From Osedax fenrisi (lineage: Eukaryota; Annelida; Polychaeta; Sabellida; Siboglinidae), in contig OZ025240.1 of NCBI GenBank assembly GCA_964019155.1, forward strand, positions 41,780,802 through 41,844,801: a stretch of DNA of 64,000 bases, given 5' to 3'. Of the stretch, positions 22,888 through 32,795 are shown piece after piece. Within the stretch, counting starts at the first letter, position 1; the number at the start of each line of letters is the position of its first letter. Made by a program: the position numbers and the translations under genes. Below the pieces are notes generated by a model. It did no database searches. It was not told the origin of the DNA and saw only the letters and a program-made list of their open reading frames with translations.

Positions 22888-23502
22888 GTATACAATTAAT
22901 AAATACAATTTTAACTGAAAATATTTGGTAAGTCAATTCTATAAATGTATATATTATTATGTATATATAACATAACATACATTTAGTAAATATAAATTAT
23001 TAAAGGTTCAAAAATCTTTTGTAATTTACTGGTTCGAATATTCTAATATTACAGTCGTATCCCCTACATATACAGGTACATATAGATGACTACATATATT
23101 ACTTTTAAATTTCGACTATATTCATATATGTCATTTTTATAATTTCTTCTTTTAAAATTTATTATTATTCGTGTAATTATTTATTTTTTTTTATTATTTA
23201 AACTTGACGCATATAAACGTTCATCGTTTTCAACTGAGTCAATAAACATTTTATTATTATTATTATATATATGTTGATACTACATTTGAGATTCTAAATA
23301 AGTATACTAATTTTTTTAAATATTAATTAATAAACATATAAGTATAACAGTTAAAATATGTTATGTTTAAGGACAACTGACTGATATTTATCTTAATCAT
23401 CGGAGCTAATATAATTCTTCATTTAAATAGATCGTTCATAATATTAATAATATTACTATATTTCATAACAACTATATTATTGAAAATACATAATAGTTTA
23501 AC

Positions 23503-23504
<2 letters not shown>

Positions 23505-23557
<53 letters not shown>
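23505..23557. repeat. (TA)n microsatellite
   Basis: A pure TA run in the L1-K1 intron. Confidence 0.95.
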
Positions 23558-23559
<2 letters not shown>

Positions 23560-23786
23560 TATAGTGTAATATGGATATTTAATATTATTTAGTGACATCA
23601 TTACATTATTAGTTTAATCATTAAGATATATCTACATTGAAGTCTGCAGAACTACTCAAGAACTACAATTCATCTTAATTGCGCAATAGTATGACATAAT
23701 TGTGACATAATTATGACACAATAATGACGTAATCGTTACACAAACATGACGTAATAGCAACACCACGTGATCACCTCCACCCTTAG

Positions 23787-23932
23787 GTAATTACGTGGTG
23801 GAAGCGAACAACTGCGAGGTTATCATTAACTTCAAGTGTTTGAAGTTCTACGAGCTTTTCCTGGAGATACTTCAGAAGAAATACTCTTGTTTCCAGGACC
23901 CGGCGAGCAGCGAGTTCGACGTCATCATTAAA
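23787..23932 (+). CDS. exon K1 of the repeated-domain gene
   Basis: The acceptor CTCCACCCTTAG and donor AAA|GTTAGC bound 48 codons plus two leading bases. The peptide includes NYVVEANNCE, then VIINFKCLKFYELFLEILQK and KYSCFQDPASSEFDVIIK. It aligns with K2 without gaps over its central part: an alternating beta-like strand (EVIINFK / EIEVKFL), then aromatic-Leu-rich FYELFLEILQKKY / YNQFRLILQKRY. Entry in phase 1 and exit in phase 0 are the same as in K2. GC content is much higher than in the surrounding intron. Confidence 0.7.
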
Positions 23933-24082
23933 GTTAGCTCCAGCCACCCCCTACCGCTACTATAACCCGTATCACCACACCCATCCCCACCCACCTCATC
24001 ACCCCACTGTAGAGCAACAATAACTTTTGTCTCGGTGTACAATGTCACATCTGTAATAATTAAATTAGGCTGCATTTATTAT

Positions 24083-24083
24083 G

Positions 24084-24117
<34 letters not shown>

Positions 24118-24140
24118 ATTATAAATATATATATATAATG
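24083..24140. repeat. (TA)n-rich tract
   Basis: Interrupted TA repeats just outside the family A' element. Confidence 0.8.
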
Positions 24141-24639
24141 AATATTTTAATAATTATGATTATATATAAGGGAGAATTCTCTAATATCGACATCACAGAT
24201 ATCTCCTAAAATATAATTCCAATCAAAAAATAATGTATGTATGAAATGTTAATCAATATAATTCTAATTCATATAAGTATAATTTTTTTTTTAATATTTA
24301 TATTTTTTTAATTATAAACAAAAAACTGTTTTTTTAGTTACAACTCAAACAAGTAAATTTATGAAATTGTTGAAGTATAATATCGATTCTCAATCATTTA
24401 AAAATATAGGTATTTTAAATATTTAAAATAAATCTTATATGTCTAATATTTTACAATGTGACGAATAGATTTTGTATATTTCATAATTTGTTACAAAATT
24501 ATTAACTTTTACCTAAGCAACATACATTTTCCTAATACCGACACCCTAATTTCACATAATATCGACACCACTGTTATCTCAGATCTGAGTTAATCTCGAG
24601 TTAAACAAACTAGATTAAATTTATAAATAGTTAATATAC

Positions 24640-25153
24640 TAGTGATGTAAATGATGCCGAGCTTTAGCCAAATGAGCCCGAGCCGAGCCGAGACTCTTAA
24701 AAAACATAATCGAGCCGAAATTATGCTTTTTTGAAGTTACATTTTAAATATATTATATACAGATTATATATTTATCCATATAAATTATCTTAAATGATTG
24801 CCTTTAATAAGCATGTTAATAGAAATGTATTTTATCAAGTCTGAGACTGCATCGATGGTGTAGGTAACCCATTCTGAGACTTAAACGATGCTTTAGGAGA
24901 GCTTTATTGAGACTGAGATAACATCGATGCTTTAGGTATTGATACTGAGACTGCATCGATGCTTTAGTTAACCGAAACTGAGACTGCATCGATGCTTTAG
25001 GTATTGAGACTGAAACTATATCGATGCTTTAGGTATTGAGACTAAGACTTCATCGATTCTTTAGGTAACTGGGACTGAGACTGCATTATGCTTTAGGTAA
25101 CCGAGACTGAGACTGCATCGATGCTTTATATTTGAGCATCATTTACATCACTA
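24640..25153. mobile_element. hAT-like MITE carrying a minisatellite
   Basis: Ends TAGTGATGTAAATGATG and CATCATTTACATCACTA are perfect inverted complements. The flanks share ATATAC, a partial match for an 8-bp duplication. The interior is a GAGC/CGAGCC-rich segment and a 33-bp tandem array. It has no coding frame. Confidence 0.7.
24838..25128 (+). repeat. 33-bp minisatellite inside the hAT-like MITE
   Basis: About nine units of GAGACTGCATCGATGCTTTA followed by GGTAACCGAGACT, with substitutions and a shortened unit. Confidence 0.85.
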
Positions 25154-25259
25154 GTATATACCTACTTTATACTTTATAAATAAAATTTGGAAATATTTAA
25201 TTGAGAAATAATAAAGTGATGGTGATTTATTGTTAGGATGTCGGTATTCGAGTATTCTC

Positions 25260-26577
25260 CTCTATATATGTGTAGATTTAAATATATATTATACATATTT
25301 GTATATTATAACATGTTTTAATAAAATATTATGGTCGAATAATATAAATATTTTTTGTTATGAAATGTAATAGACCGTTAGATAACAAGTTTACCTGGAT
25401 ATTATGTACAGGTGTGCTATTGAATTATGTGTACATCTCACCTATATATTGCAAGAATGCCGCGGTTATCGCTGCTGTATACTCTGCCGTGATATATCAT
25501 ATCGATTGACAGGTGTATAATACGAACCTGCAAATAGATGTTTCATTTAAAAATAGATCTATATTATTGCATGACATGCATGCTATATTGAAGAGAGAGA
25601 GAGAAGAGTATCTAGTTTGCATTGTTTAGTAATGCTAATGCTATTCAACGGTACGCGTATACTGATGTAATGATAATCGTAAGTCATACATAGACAATGT
25701 ACTCGTTGTTAATTATAATGTGTTTTAAGTGCGCGATTAATATGTGTAGAGATATAATTCATAATATATATATACAATATATATGTAAAGATATAATTAC
25801 ATAAATACGTGTTAATCTTGATTACTATTTATAGGTTACTATATTATGAAAATGTTATCCTACATTGATATTTGAGATCGTATACGGAATACACGTATAG
25901 TAAAGTGTGTATACGATACGTTGCCGCGGTATCAACTCGATAGAGAGGTTGCGGTAGTTATACCTTGCGTGCTAACACATACCTATAGGTAGCTATATCT
26001 AGCACGCGATATCCCACAGTTAGAATCATACGTGGCACCCTCGTCGTGAGAGCCAATATTTTAGAATTAATAATAATTTTTTAATTTATTTACTAATGAA
26101 TTATTAATTATTAGTAATCTTTTGTATATAAATCATATACTAACAATCGTATACGTACACTTTTGTGTACACTATACGTGTAATTACCGTTATCGATTGA
26201 ATGTGATCCCCCCCACACACATACACACACACACATACACACACACGAACGCTTTATTACCTACCTATGCCGTGGATGGGCAAACATCACATCGCTATAC
26301 GCATGCGCAAGGTAAGCATTACGTAACGGATGTTATGTAATCACGTGGTGGGTGCGCACGCGTGGTGCACAATACTTAGTGTGTAGTGTGTGTATCGCGT
26401 TGTTTACTGCGGGACTATCGTTCTGAGACAATACATTGTGATAAGATTACCACAACTCGTGTATTTAACATTACAGCAATAGCTGCGGTTTGTCCTATTG
26501 GAACAATCAGGCATCTGATGTTATCTAATATATATATGTATGTATTCGTAAATCAAATTACATAACAATACGTATTA
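25260..26577. other. intron stretch without supported exons
   Basis: It contains a (GA)n run near 25593, (CA)n near 26213-26246 and several CpG-containing patches (25910-26050, 26270-26420). Acceptor-like TTAACATTACAG at 26463-26474 is followed by a frame that does not fit the neighbouring exon phases. Confidence 0.4.
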
Positions 26578-26659
26578 TTATTATTATTATTATTATCGGA
26601 TTTAAGTATAAGTACCTGGGTAATTTTAGAAGCATTTGCTGCTTGTCGAGAAATTACCC
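26578..26659 (+). repeat. (ATT)n-hairpin repeat, copy 2
   Basis: (ATT)7 runs into ATCGGATTTAAG and then a hairpin GGGTAATTTT / GAAATTACCC around AGAAGCATTTGCTGCTTGTC. It has the same order and strand as copy 1. Confidence 0.7.
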
Positions 26660-26933
26660 TATATATATGATAATATATGAGTATACACAAATTTGTATAC
26701 ACATATATTGTATATGTATATTAACTAATTGTATATGTAATACTATTGTAATATGTATAAGAATACAAATAATAATAATAATAATAATATTGTGTACATG
26801 TGAAAGGCTCACATTGTATACATATTATATTAAAGCTATACACGAAGACTACCTTATATTATTACACCGGAAACACATCATGACGTCATTCAGTGTAGAT
26901 CATCGGCTTACGTAAGACTACGCGTCATCAGAG

Positions 26934-27018
26934 AACTTGACCTTGGAAGTGTGGTCCGGCAGTGTAATCGGCATTCTTTCTACAGCATCCGCACCAATGG
27001 AACCAGACCGTCTTCCGT
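26934..27018 (+). CDS. candidate exon x1 between K1 and W1
   Basis: The frame NLTLEVWSGSVIGILSTASA, then PMEPDRLP, is open, has higher GC and starts with a TLEVW segment resembling the TLHMW start of W2. The acceptor TCATCAGAG gives phase 0, matching the K1 exit. The donor CCGT|GTATAG leaves one base, matching the W1 entry. The donor is weak; an alternative donor 15 bases later (ATAA|GTGCGC) is also in phase 1. A stronger acceptor TTCTTTCTACAG lies inside the exon at 26985, but its phase does not fit K1. The boundaries are therefore uncertain. Confidence 0.4.
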
Positions 27019-27276
27019 GTATAGACAAGATAAGTGCGCTAATGGTACGACGGGTATATATGTATAGCTATAGATATATCTATTTATAGATTATCTAGAG
27101 CAACCTGTGACCTACTTAATAGTGTCATTATTTAATATTTAAATTTCTGATTATTTAAACTATAGTTATATACCTATAACTTATTATATATAATAGGATA
27201 TAACTAAGTAGTATTTAAAATAATGATATAGTCATATATATATAATGTAAATATAGATAAATATTGATATATTATA

Positions 27277-27307
<31 letters not shown>

Positions 27308-27483
27308 TATATTCCGAATACGAATTATAATGGTGGTACTTTATTATATATAATTAAGTTACAAATAATCAAATATATTGCGTAATTAGATACCTACACA
27401 GCTAATACTACTGTATACAGGTAGGTACACAGTATGCCGTAACGTTGGTTACGATGCTTACATTGTTATACATCACCACTCGA

Positions 27484-27484
<1 letters not shown>

Positions 27485-27546
<62 letters not shown>
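27485..27546. repeat. compound (AC)n(TA)n microsatellite
   Basis: It lies immediately upstream of exon W1. Confidence 0.95.
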
Positions 27547-27549
<3 letters not shown>

Positions 27550-27560
27550 TTATATTTCAG

Positions 27561-27695
27561 ATCTAAGATCGGAAAGTAAACAAAAGGAGAAAGTGATACT
27601 GACCGACACAACGCCACTGGAGGTCACTCTAGAGGGCAGGATGAACTGGTTGAATGAGGACTTCCACGATCTTTGCAGACAGATAAGTAATGCAG
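27561..27695 (+). CDS. exon W1 of the repeated-domain gene
   Basis: The acceptor TATATTTCAG and donor GCAG|GTACAT bound two bases plus 44 codons plus one base. The peptide runs LRSESKQKEKVILTDTTP, then LEVTLEGRMNWLNEDFHDL and CRQISNA. NWLNEDF fits the W-[FLY]-[NR]-x-[DE]-F motif shared with W2 and W3. The strand before it (PLEVTLEG) aligns with CSSLWISG of W2 and TKLRVTGD of W3. The trailing G pairs with the AA start of L2 to give glutamate. Splice signals are good and GC is high against a (TA)n background. Confidence 0.7.
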
Positions 27696-27710
27696 GTACA
27701 TTTGATATGC

Positions 27711-27712
<2 letters not shown>

Positions 27713-27768
<56 letters not shown>
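27713..27768. repeat. (TA)n microsatellite
   Basis: A pure TA run 18 bases after the W1 donor. Confidence 0.95.
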
Positions 27769-27769
<1 letters not shown>

Positions 27770-27821
27770 TTTTTAACTTGTTAATAATAGAATAAATAAA
27801 GAATATATATATTATTAACTT

Positions 27822-27842
27822 CCTGTGTGGCTCAGTGGTTAG
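27822..27842 (+). mobile_element. SINE tRNA-head fragment, copy 4
   Basis: CCTGTGTGGCTCAGTGGTTA is the A box end of the 28.2-kb SINE. It stops there, giving a very short 5' fragment. Confidence 0.55.
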
Positions 27843-28240
27843 TATACATTACATATATTACATGTAATATAGGGTGTTTGTGTACATGCGATGGAATTAT
27901 GTGATATATCATATATGACGTATGTAAGATGTCATCTATGACGCATGTATACATTTCATGTATTGTGCAAGGGCATGATGTTCGTACATCTAACATATAT
28001 GCAGGTTATTGGAAGTATGTGAACATATGTATGGACTATACATGCAAGGCAATGTAATGATATAGTGTATACGCGTGTGAAAAAGATGAAAGCATGGGGA
28101 CTGTGTACACGTAAGCAAATGAAATTATAGGACAACTATATCCATGTAAGGCGATATCTGGATGGGTTGTATGCACGTGAGTGCACGAAAGGACATGGAT
28201 GGCGTACACGTAATGACATCCTAGGACAGTGTTTGCACTG

Positions 28241-28527
28241 CCTGTGTGGCTCAGTGGCTAAGGCGTCAGACACACAAGCAGTAGGACACGGGTTCGAACC
28301 TCGTCCGGACTATTAATTAATTATATAAAATGGGTCTTAAAATATTATTTAGAAGTGATCTTATATAATTGTGTATAAATAAATGATCGGCTCTCGTTAA
28401 AACCGTGGATACATTAACATGAAAGCGGCTTCGAAGGGACATTAGACCCATATATAGTTATAAGTGAAAACTAAGTTCCTGGATGGGATGAAAGGACTCC
28501 ACCAAATAAAAATAACAAAACAACAAT

Positions 28528-28532
<5 letters not shown>
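28241..28532 (+). mobile_element. tRNA-derived SINE, full-length copy 1
   Basis: The tRNA-related head has an A box region TGTGGCTCAGTGGCTAAGGC and a B box GGGTTCGAACCTCG at tRNA spacing, so it has an internal pol III promoter. The body of about 200 bases follows (TTAGAAGTGATCTTATA, GCGGCTTCGAAGGGACATTA, ATGAAAGGACTCCACC), then an AAATAAAAATAACAAAAC tail. It is not a working tRNA, because the sequence continues past the discriminator position into the body. It lies in the W1-L2 intron. Related copies are at 18631 (body), 55303 (minus) and 27822 (head). Confidence 0.85.

Positions 28533-28567
<35 letters not shown>
28530..28567. repeat. (TA)n microsatellite at the SINE 3' end
   Basis: A TA run directly after the SINE tail. 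Confidence 0.9.
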
Positions 28568-28570
<3 letters not shown>

Positions 28571-28761
28571 CTATATAATATATAATAAATAATATAGTAA
28601 TGATAACTACAATTATATAGATAGGCAGTACCTATTAGGCACACACTTATATATATATGTAAATGTACATTATTTATTAATATATGTTGAATATATATTT
28701 TCGTATTATGTTATAATGTAAATTGAACTTAGAGATATATAATGTACTTAAGTGTGCACTA

Positions 28762-28764
<3 letters not shown>

Positions 28765-28811
<47 letters not shown>
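28765..28811. repeat. (TA)n microsatellite
   Basis: A pure TA run; the open frame over it is a repeat artefact. Confidence 0.95.
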
Positions 28812-28814
<3 letters not shown>

Positions 28815-28905
28815 GAAGAATGTATACATTTAACAACTAAATATAATCTATGCATACACATGTTTACAAAATGTATGTTAGGTATGTATAATAATATAAT
28901 ACTAG

Positions 28906-28907
<2 letters not shown>

Positions 28908-28950
<43 letters not shown>
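28908..28950. repeat. (TA)n microsatellite
   Basis: A pure TA run. Confidence 0.95.
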
Positions 28951-28952
<2 letters not shown>

Positions 28953-29049
28953 ATTGTAAGAGCATATATGCATATATATGCATACATGTATACAGATATA
29001 TTGTTGGAAAATTATGTTTTTTTTTCTAAATAATTCGACTAATAATGAG

Positions 29050-29124
29050 GTCGAGATAAAAGCCTTTATTTCTGTTGATGTTTACGAAACAGTACTCGAT
29101 GTCCCGGATGTACCGCACTATCAC
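29050..29124 (+). CDS. candidate K-type exon K1b or its relic
   Basis: The frame reads VEIKAFISVDVYETVLDVPD then VPHYH. It resembles K2 (EIEVKFLRTLQYNQFRLIL) and K3 (PLEIKFYDVLG): a V-E-I-K strand followed by an aromatic and a Leu/Val-rich helix-like part. The donor is GTGTGA in phase 0, or the stronger GTGAGT two bases later in phase 2. The acceptor is poor: the T9 tract at 29017-29025 is followed by the first AG only at 29048-29049. W1 and L2 are already phase-compatible with each other, so this may be an alternatively used or dead exon from a lost module. Confidence 0.4.
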
Positions 29125-29129
29125 GTGTG

Positions 29130-30155
29130 AGTGGGGTGTCCTATTTGCGTGACTCGTGAACTAGTCTTTGTGTACTACATTGTGTACAACATGTTACCAA
29201 CCTCATGATATGGTGGACTATATCAACGCCGACATTTATTATTTACCGCGTGATCTGTTTTATCATCGAGAGGATAAAACATACCCCTGACGTCATAAGT
29301 CATCTTCCACCGTTACAAGTGCGATGTTGTGGGTAGTTTATAAGGCTTTCTAATGGATGTGTTGTGACTGAGGTAAACATACCGACTGTATGCAGACATA
29401 TAGGTGAATACCTCCATTATTGTACCGTATACAGTGTACATATATGTTATTAAGGTAATCTAATACAATAATTATGTTTTAGTAATTCCTAGTAAACACT
29501 ACCATATATATATGTTTATTTGATATATATATAGAATAAAAAATACATATGTATAATTATATATATATATATATATATATAAAAACTATATATTATATAC
29601 CATGGACAATATGTAATATCGTGGATATATGTAATAATATATGTAATCTAATATTTAACAAAACATATACTATATAGTATATGAAATGTAAAAAAATATA
29701 TATTTTATACAAATAGAGATATTACTATATTACTTAATTAATAATTATAAGAATTATTGAATTGTAACTCAATATAATATATTTATTTATATTTAACATA
29801 TATTTAATTAGATAATAAATAAATATATCTAACTATAACTATAACATAAATTATACAAATTAAATATGATATTTATAATACTCACTTAATTTATAATATG
29901 GGAGGGAATATGTATACAAATGTTGGTATTAATACCAACATTTGTACCACTCAATTGAGCTAAACAATCAGTTATTTTGTTGATTAATAAAATATAATAC
30001 TCAGTAATAAAGTCAAGAGACTTGGAATATTATTATTTATTTATAAAAAAGATGTATACATATATTAAATTCAATCCAATTTAATTTATAACGAACACAA
30101 AGTAAAATTAATTAATTAATAAATAAAAATAATAATAATATGTGTGATAATATAT
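29130..30155. other. intron stretch, no supported exon
   Basis: 29.1-29.4 kb has higher GC and several in-frame GT/AG pairs but no protein resembling the module exons. 29.4-30.1 kb is AT-rich, with a 20-base palindrome-like TTGGTATTAATACCAA at 29923-29938. Confidence 0.4.
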
Positions 30156-30159
30156 GTTA

Positions 30160-30240
30160 GCGTAAATCGACCACAAAACGTAAACACGCAAATACATACA
30201 TTGTAAATAATTATAATACGAATTATATAGACCGGGAAAT
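30160..30240 (+). repeat. dispersed repeat, copy 2 (shared with 1.78 kb)
   Basis: It carries CGACCACAAAACGTAAA, ACATACATTGTA and a closing AGACCGGGA block in the same order as 1775-1882. It lies just upstream of the RTE-like LINE, so it may be a 5' fragment of a retroelement. Confidence 0.45.
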
Positions 30241-30440
30241 AATAAATGAACATATATGTTAAATTTTAATTTTTAATGTGAATACAGAAACTTTTTACGT
30301 TAACTATATTCTCATCCAATATATTCCATACAGGGGATACTATATTTTTCAATAGATTTCTCCGCAGTCAATTCTTGCCTTATATATTAATAATCATTTA
30401 TAGTTGTCTCTAGTAATATTAGTAGTTTTGATTTGTATGA

Positions 30441-31899
30441 TTGAAGATGGATCTATATCAATCAAATTCTGGCATACCCCCAGAAGTTTTTAAATATACT
30501 AACCTTGATGATATAATCCTCGAATTTGCAAATAAAATACTAATACAAAGTAAAAAACCAGCGCAATGGTCTAAATGTGATATAGTTCCTATTCCAAAAT
30601 CTGGCAACCTAGAATTAGTTGGTAACTATAGAGGAATTGCATTATCAGCAGTCATCGCAAAAATAATTAACAAGATGCTATTAAATCGCATTCAACCGTA
30701 TATTGACCCTCTATTTAGACCAAACCAAAATGGGTTCAGATCCGGTAGATCTACAACGGCAAACATCCTTGCAATGAGAAGGTTAATTGAAGGAATTAAA
30801 TGCCATGACCTAAAAGCAGTTGTTATTTTTGTTGATTTCAAAAAAGCATTTGATAGTAGGAAAATGCTAAATATGTTAGAAGCATATGGTATACCATCTA
30901 TCATAACCAATGCAATATCACTATTCTATGAAAACACAGAAGCGAGAATTATAAAACCTGATGGCGAAACAGAATTCTTCAAAATTTCAAAGGGTGTGCT
31001 ACAGGGAGACACTCTAGCACCCTTCTTATTTATCATAACTCTAGACTACATAATGCGTCAAGTATTTGGTGAAAATGATTACAATCTCGGTTTCAAGTTA
31101 ACAGAGAGAAGATGTAGTAGATAACCAGCAGTCGTTATAACCGATCTAAATTATGCTGACGATATAGCACTGATATCTCAAGAACTATTCCAAGCTCAAG
31201 AACTGTTACAGAGAGTTGAATTAGAAGCTGGAAAAATAGGTCTAACGCTAAACACTAGAAAAACAGAAGTTATCGGATATAACCTTCAACAATCCCTATT
31301 TATTAAAACAATAAGTGGTAAAACAATAAAAGAAGTGTCCAATTGCAAATATCTGGGAGCATGGATTTCAAGTTCTGAAAAGGATTTTTAAATCAGAAAG
31401 ACTCTTACTTGGACGGTTATGCACAGAATGAAACGAATATGGACATCTAACATGAGTAATCAGTTAAAGATCCAGGCCTTTAAAGTAACTGTTGAAACCG
31501 TTCTGCTATATGGAAGTCAATGCTGGACCGTAGACAGTAAGCTGATAAAACGAATAGGTGGATGCTATGTATGATACTACGTATGTCACAAAATATATCA
31601 TGGAAAAGTAAAACGAACAACGAAAAACTATATAATGATTTACCTAAAGTAACAGATATAATCTCTGAAAGAATGCTGAATCTTGCTGGACACTGTGTAC
31701 GTCACAAAGAAGAGATGGCACATAATCTAGTTCTATACGAGGAAAGAGAAGAAGAGGACGTCAGCAGCTTACATTTGTAGATGCTCTAAAACTTCAAACT
31801 GACCTTGAGAGTATCGATGAGATTCGTTTTGTGATGATGGATCGTGGTAAATGGAAGAAACTGTCAAAATTGGGTCGAGCGAGAGCTCGACGAAAGTAA
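30441..31899 (+). mobile_element. RTE-like LINE reverse transcriptase, recently decayed
   Basis: A 227-codon open stretch gives the RT fingers and palm: WSKCDIVPIPKSGNLELVGN, YRGIALSAVIAKIINKMLLN, NQNGFRSGRSTTANILAMRR, VVIFVDFKKAFDS and the catalytic-region GVLQGDTLAPFLFIITLDY. After one in-frame TAA at 31122 the same frame continues through LNYADDIALIS (the aspartate pair) and LGAWISSSEKDF. A second TAA at 31389, then two frameshifts (about 31560 and 31755), lead into LNLAGHCVRHKEEMAHNLVL and a C-terminal KLGRARARRK stop. No endonuclease part was seen, so the copy is 5'-truncated. It is on the host gene's sense strand within the W1-L2 intron and is the best-preserved retroelement here. Confidence 0.85.
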
Positions 31900-31904
31900 A
31901 AAGT

Positions 31905-32520
31905 AGTATATCAATCAAACCATTAATAAGTTTATATACAATTATTAAGTCGAATCTCATTCGGCGTATTTCAACGGAATCAATATCGAGAAATGTAATG
32001 CATTCACCATAACTGTTAAGTGGTATTTCACAACAAACAAGAAGACGAAGAGTATACTTTATAAAGTACTTTTGAACTTTTTCAAGTTGTCTTTTAAGTC
32101 CGATGTATTCTAACGACTTTATACCACGATTCCATATCTGTTACATTACAGTATATTGTAGATACATATACTATGTGAGGTCTAGCTATAGCTATAGGAT
32201 ATCCTATAGGATATGTAAGCCTATGCTATAGACTATAGGATATATGCTATTATAGCAGAATATTATAATATATACATTATTTTTAATAAAGCAACGAAAT
32301 ATACGATTAATAACATTATAGGCTTTAGTACAACACACACCAATATGTTTTTAAAGTATTGATTGTCATCAATAGTTATACCTAAATATTTACAGGAAGA
32401 ACAATAACTAATTCTAGCATTATTAACATAGTAAACAGTAAACACTAAACTTTCATTAGACTCAATTTAAACGTTCATTGGATGGTCGAAATAGCGATCC
32501 TTTTGTAACGTGAATTAGAC
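31905..32520 (-). mobile_element. CR1/Jockey-like LINE 3' fragment, minus strand
   Basis: The minus strand gives ISYCSSCKYLGITIDDNQYF (32445-32263), then IWNRGIKSLEYIGLKRQLEK and VQKYFIKYTLRLLVCC, and then RRMRFDLIIVYKLINGLID. These are the successive post-catalytic blocks of CR1/Jockey RT, ending in the RR-x-RxDL-YK-NG signature. It abuts the RTE-like LINE tail to tail. Stops and frame changes are present. Confidence 0.75.
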
Positions 32521-32710
32521 TCTATATTCTAATGAATGTTTTTGTATAAATGTTCTTCATTAATAACAGGTTTTAATATTTGTATACAATTATATAACTA
32601 AGAGATATACCTCCATATATGATGTTATATACATATATTATATATACTGCTATATATAATACATGATGGTGACTATATTATGACCATATAAGGCTAATTA
32701 TGACCATATA

Positions 32711-32795
32711 AGGGTAATTATCTTGATAAGATCTGCTTCTGTAATTACCCTGGTGTAAACACCCAAATATGTTAATAATAATAATAATAATAATA
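32711..32795 (-). repeat. (ATT)n-hairpin repeat, copy 3 (inverted)
   Basis: On the minus strand, (ATT)n leads through ATTTGGGTGTTTACACC into the hairpin GGGTAATTAC / GATAATTACCC with loop AGAAGCAGATCTTATC. The microsatellite is on the same side as in copies 1 and 2. Confidence 0.7.

Larger units (their letters stand above)
24170..25256. mobile_element. family A' inverted-repeat transposon, copy 2, interrupted
   Basis: Ends AGGGAGAATTCTCTAATATC and the complement of GAGGAGAATACTCGAATACC, with CGACA adjoining both. Internal blocks match the 14450-15256 copy in reverse orientation. It is split by a hAT-like insert at 24640-25153; the joined flanks correspond to the uninterrupted TATATACCTACTTAG segment of copy 1. 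It lies in the intron after K1. Confidence 0.65.

Noticed and set aside
22772..22978. Minus-strand hydrophobic frame VTIVLLGSTLIFGLAVITRL
   Set aside because: It overlaps exon L1, whose plus-strand splice phases fit the neighbouring exon. The minus frame has no supporting partner exon.
26463..26520. Possible exon after acceptor TTAACATTACAG
   Set aside because: The phase compatible with K1 meets an immediate stop, and the other phases do not fit the gene.
28241..28315. Possible functional tRNA gene
   Set aside because: A and B boxes are present but the sequence continues into a SINE body, and the same unit recurs at other sites.
31769..31960. Independent minus-strand gene over the RTE LINE end
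   Set aside because: Only its first part (RFDLIIVYKLINGLID) is meaningful, as the CR1-like LINE C-terminus. The rest is antisense to the RTE-like LINE.
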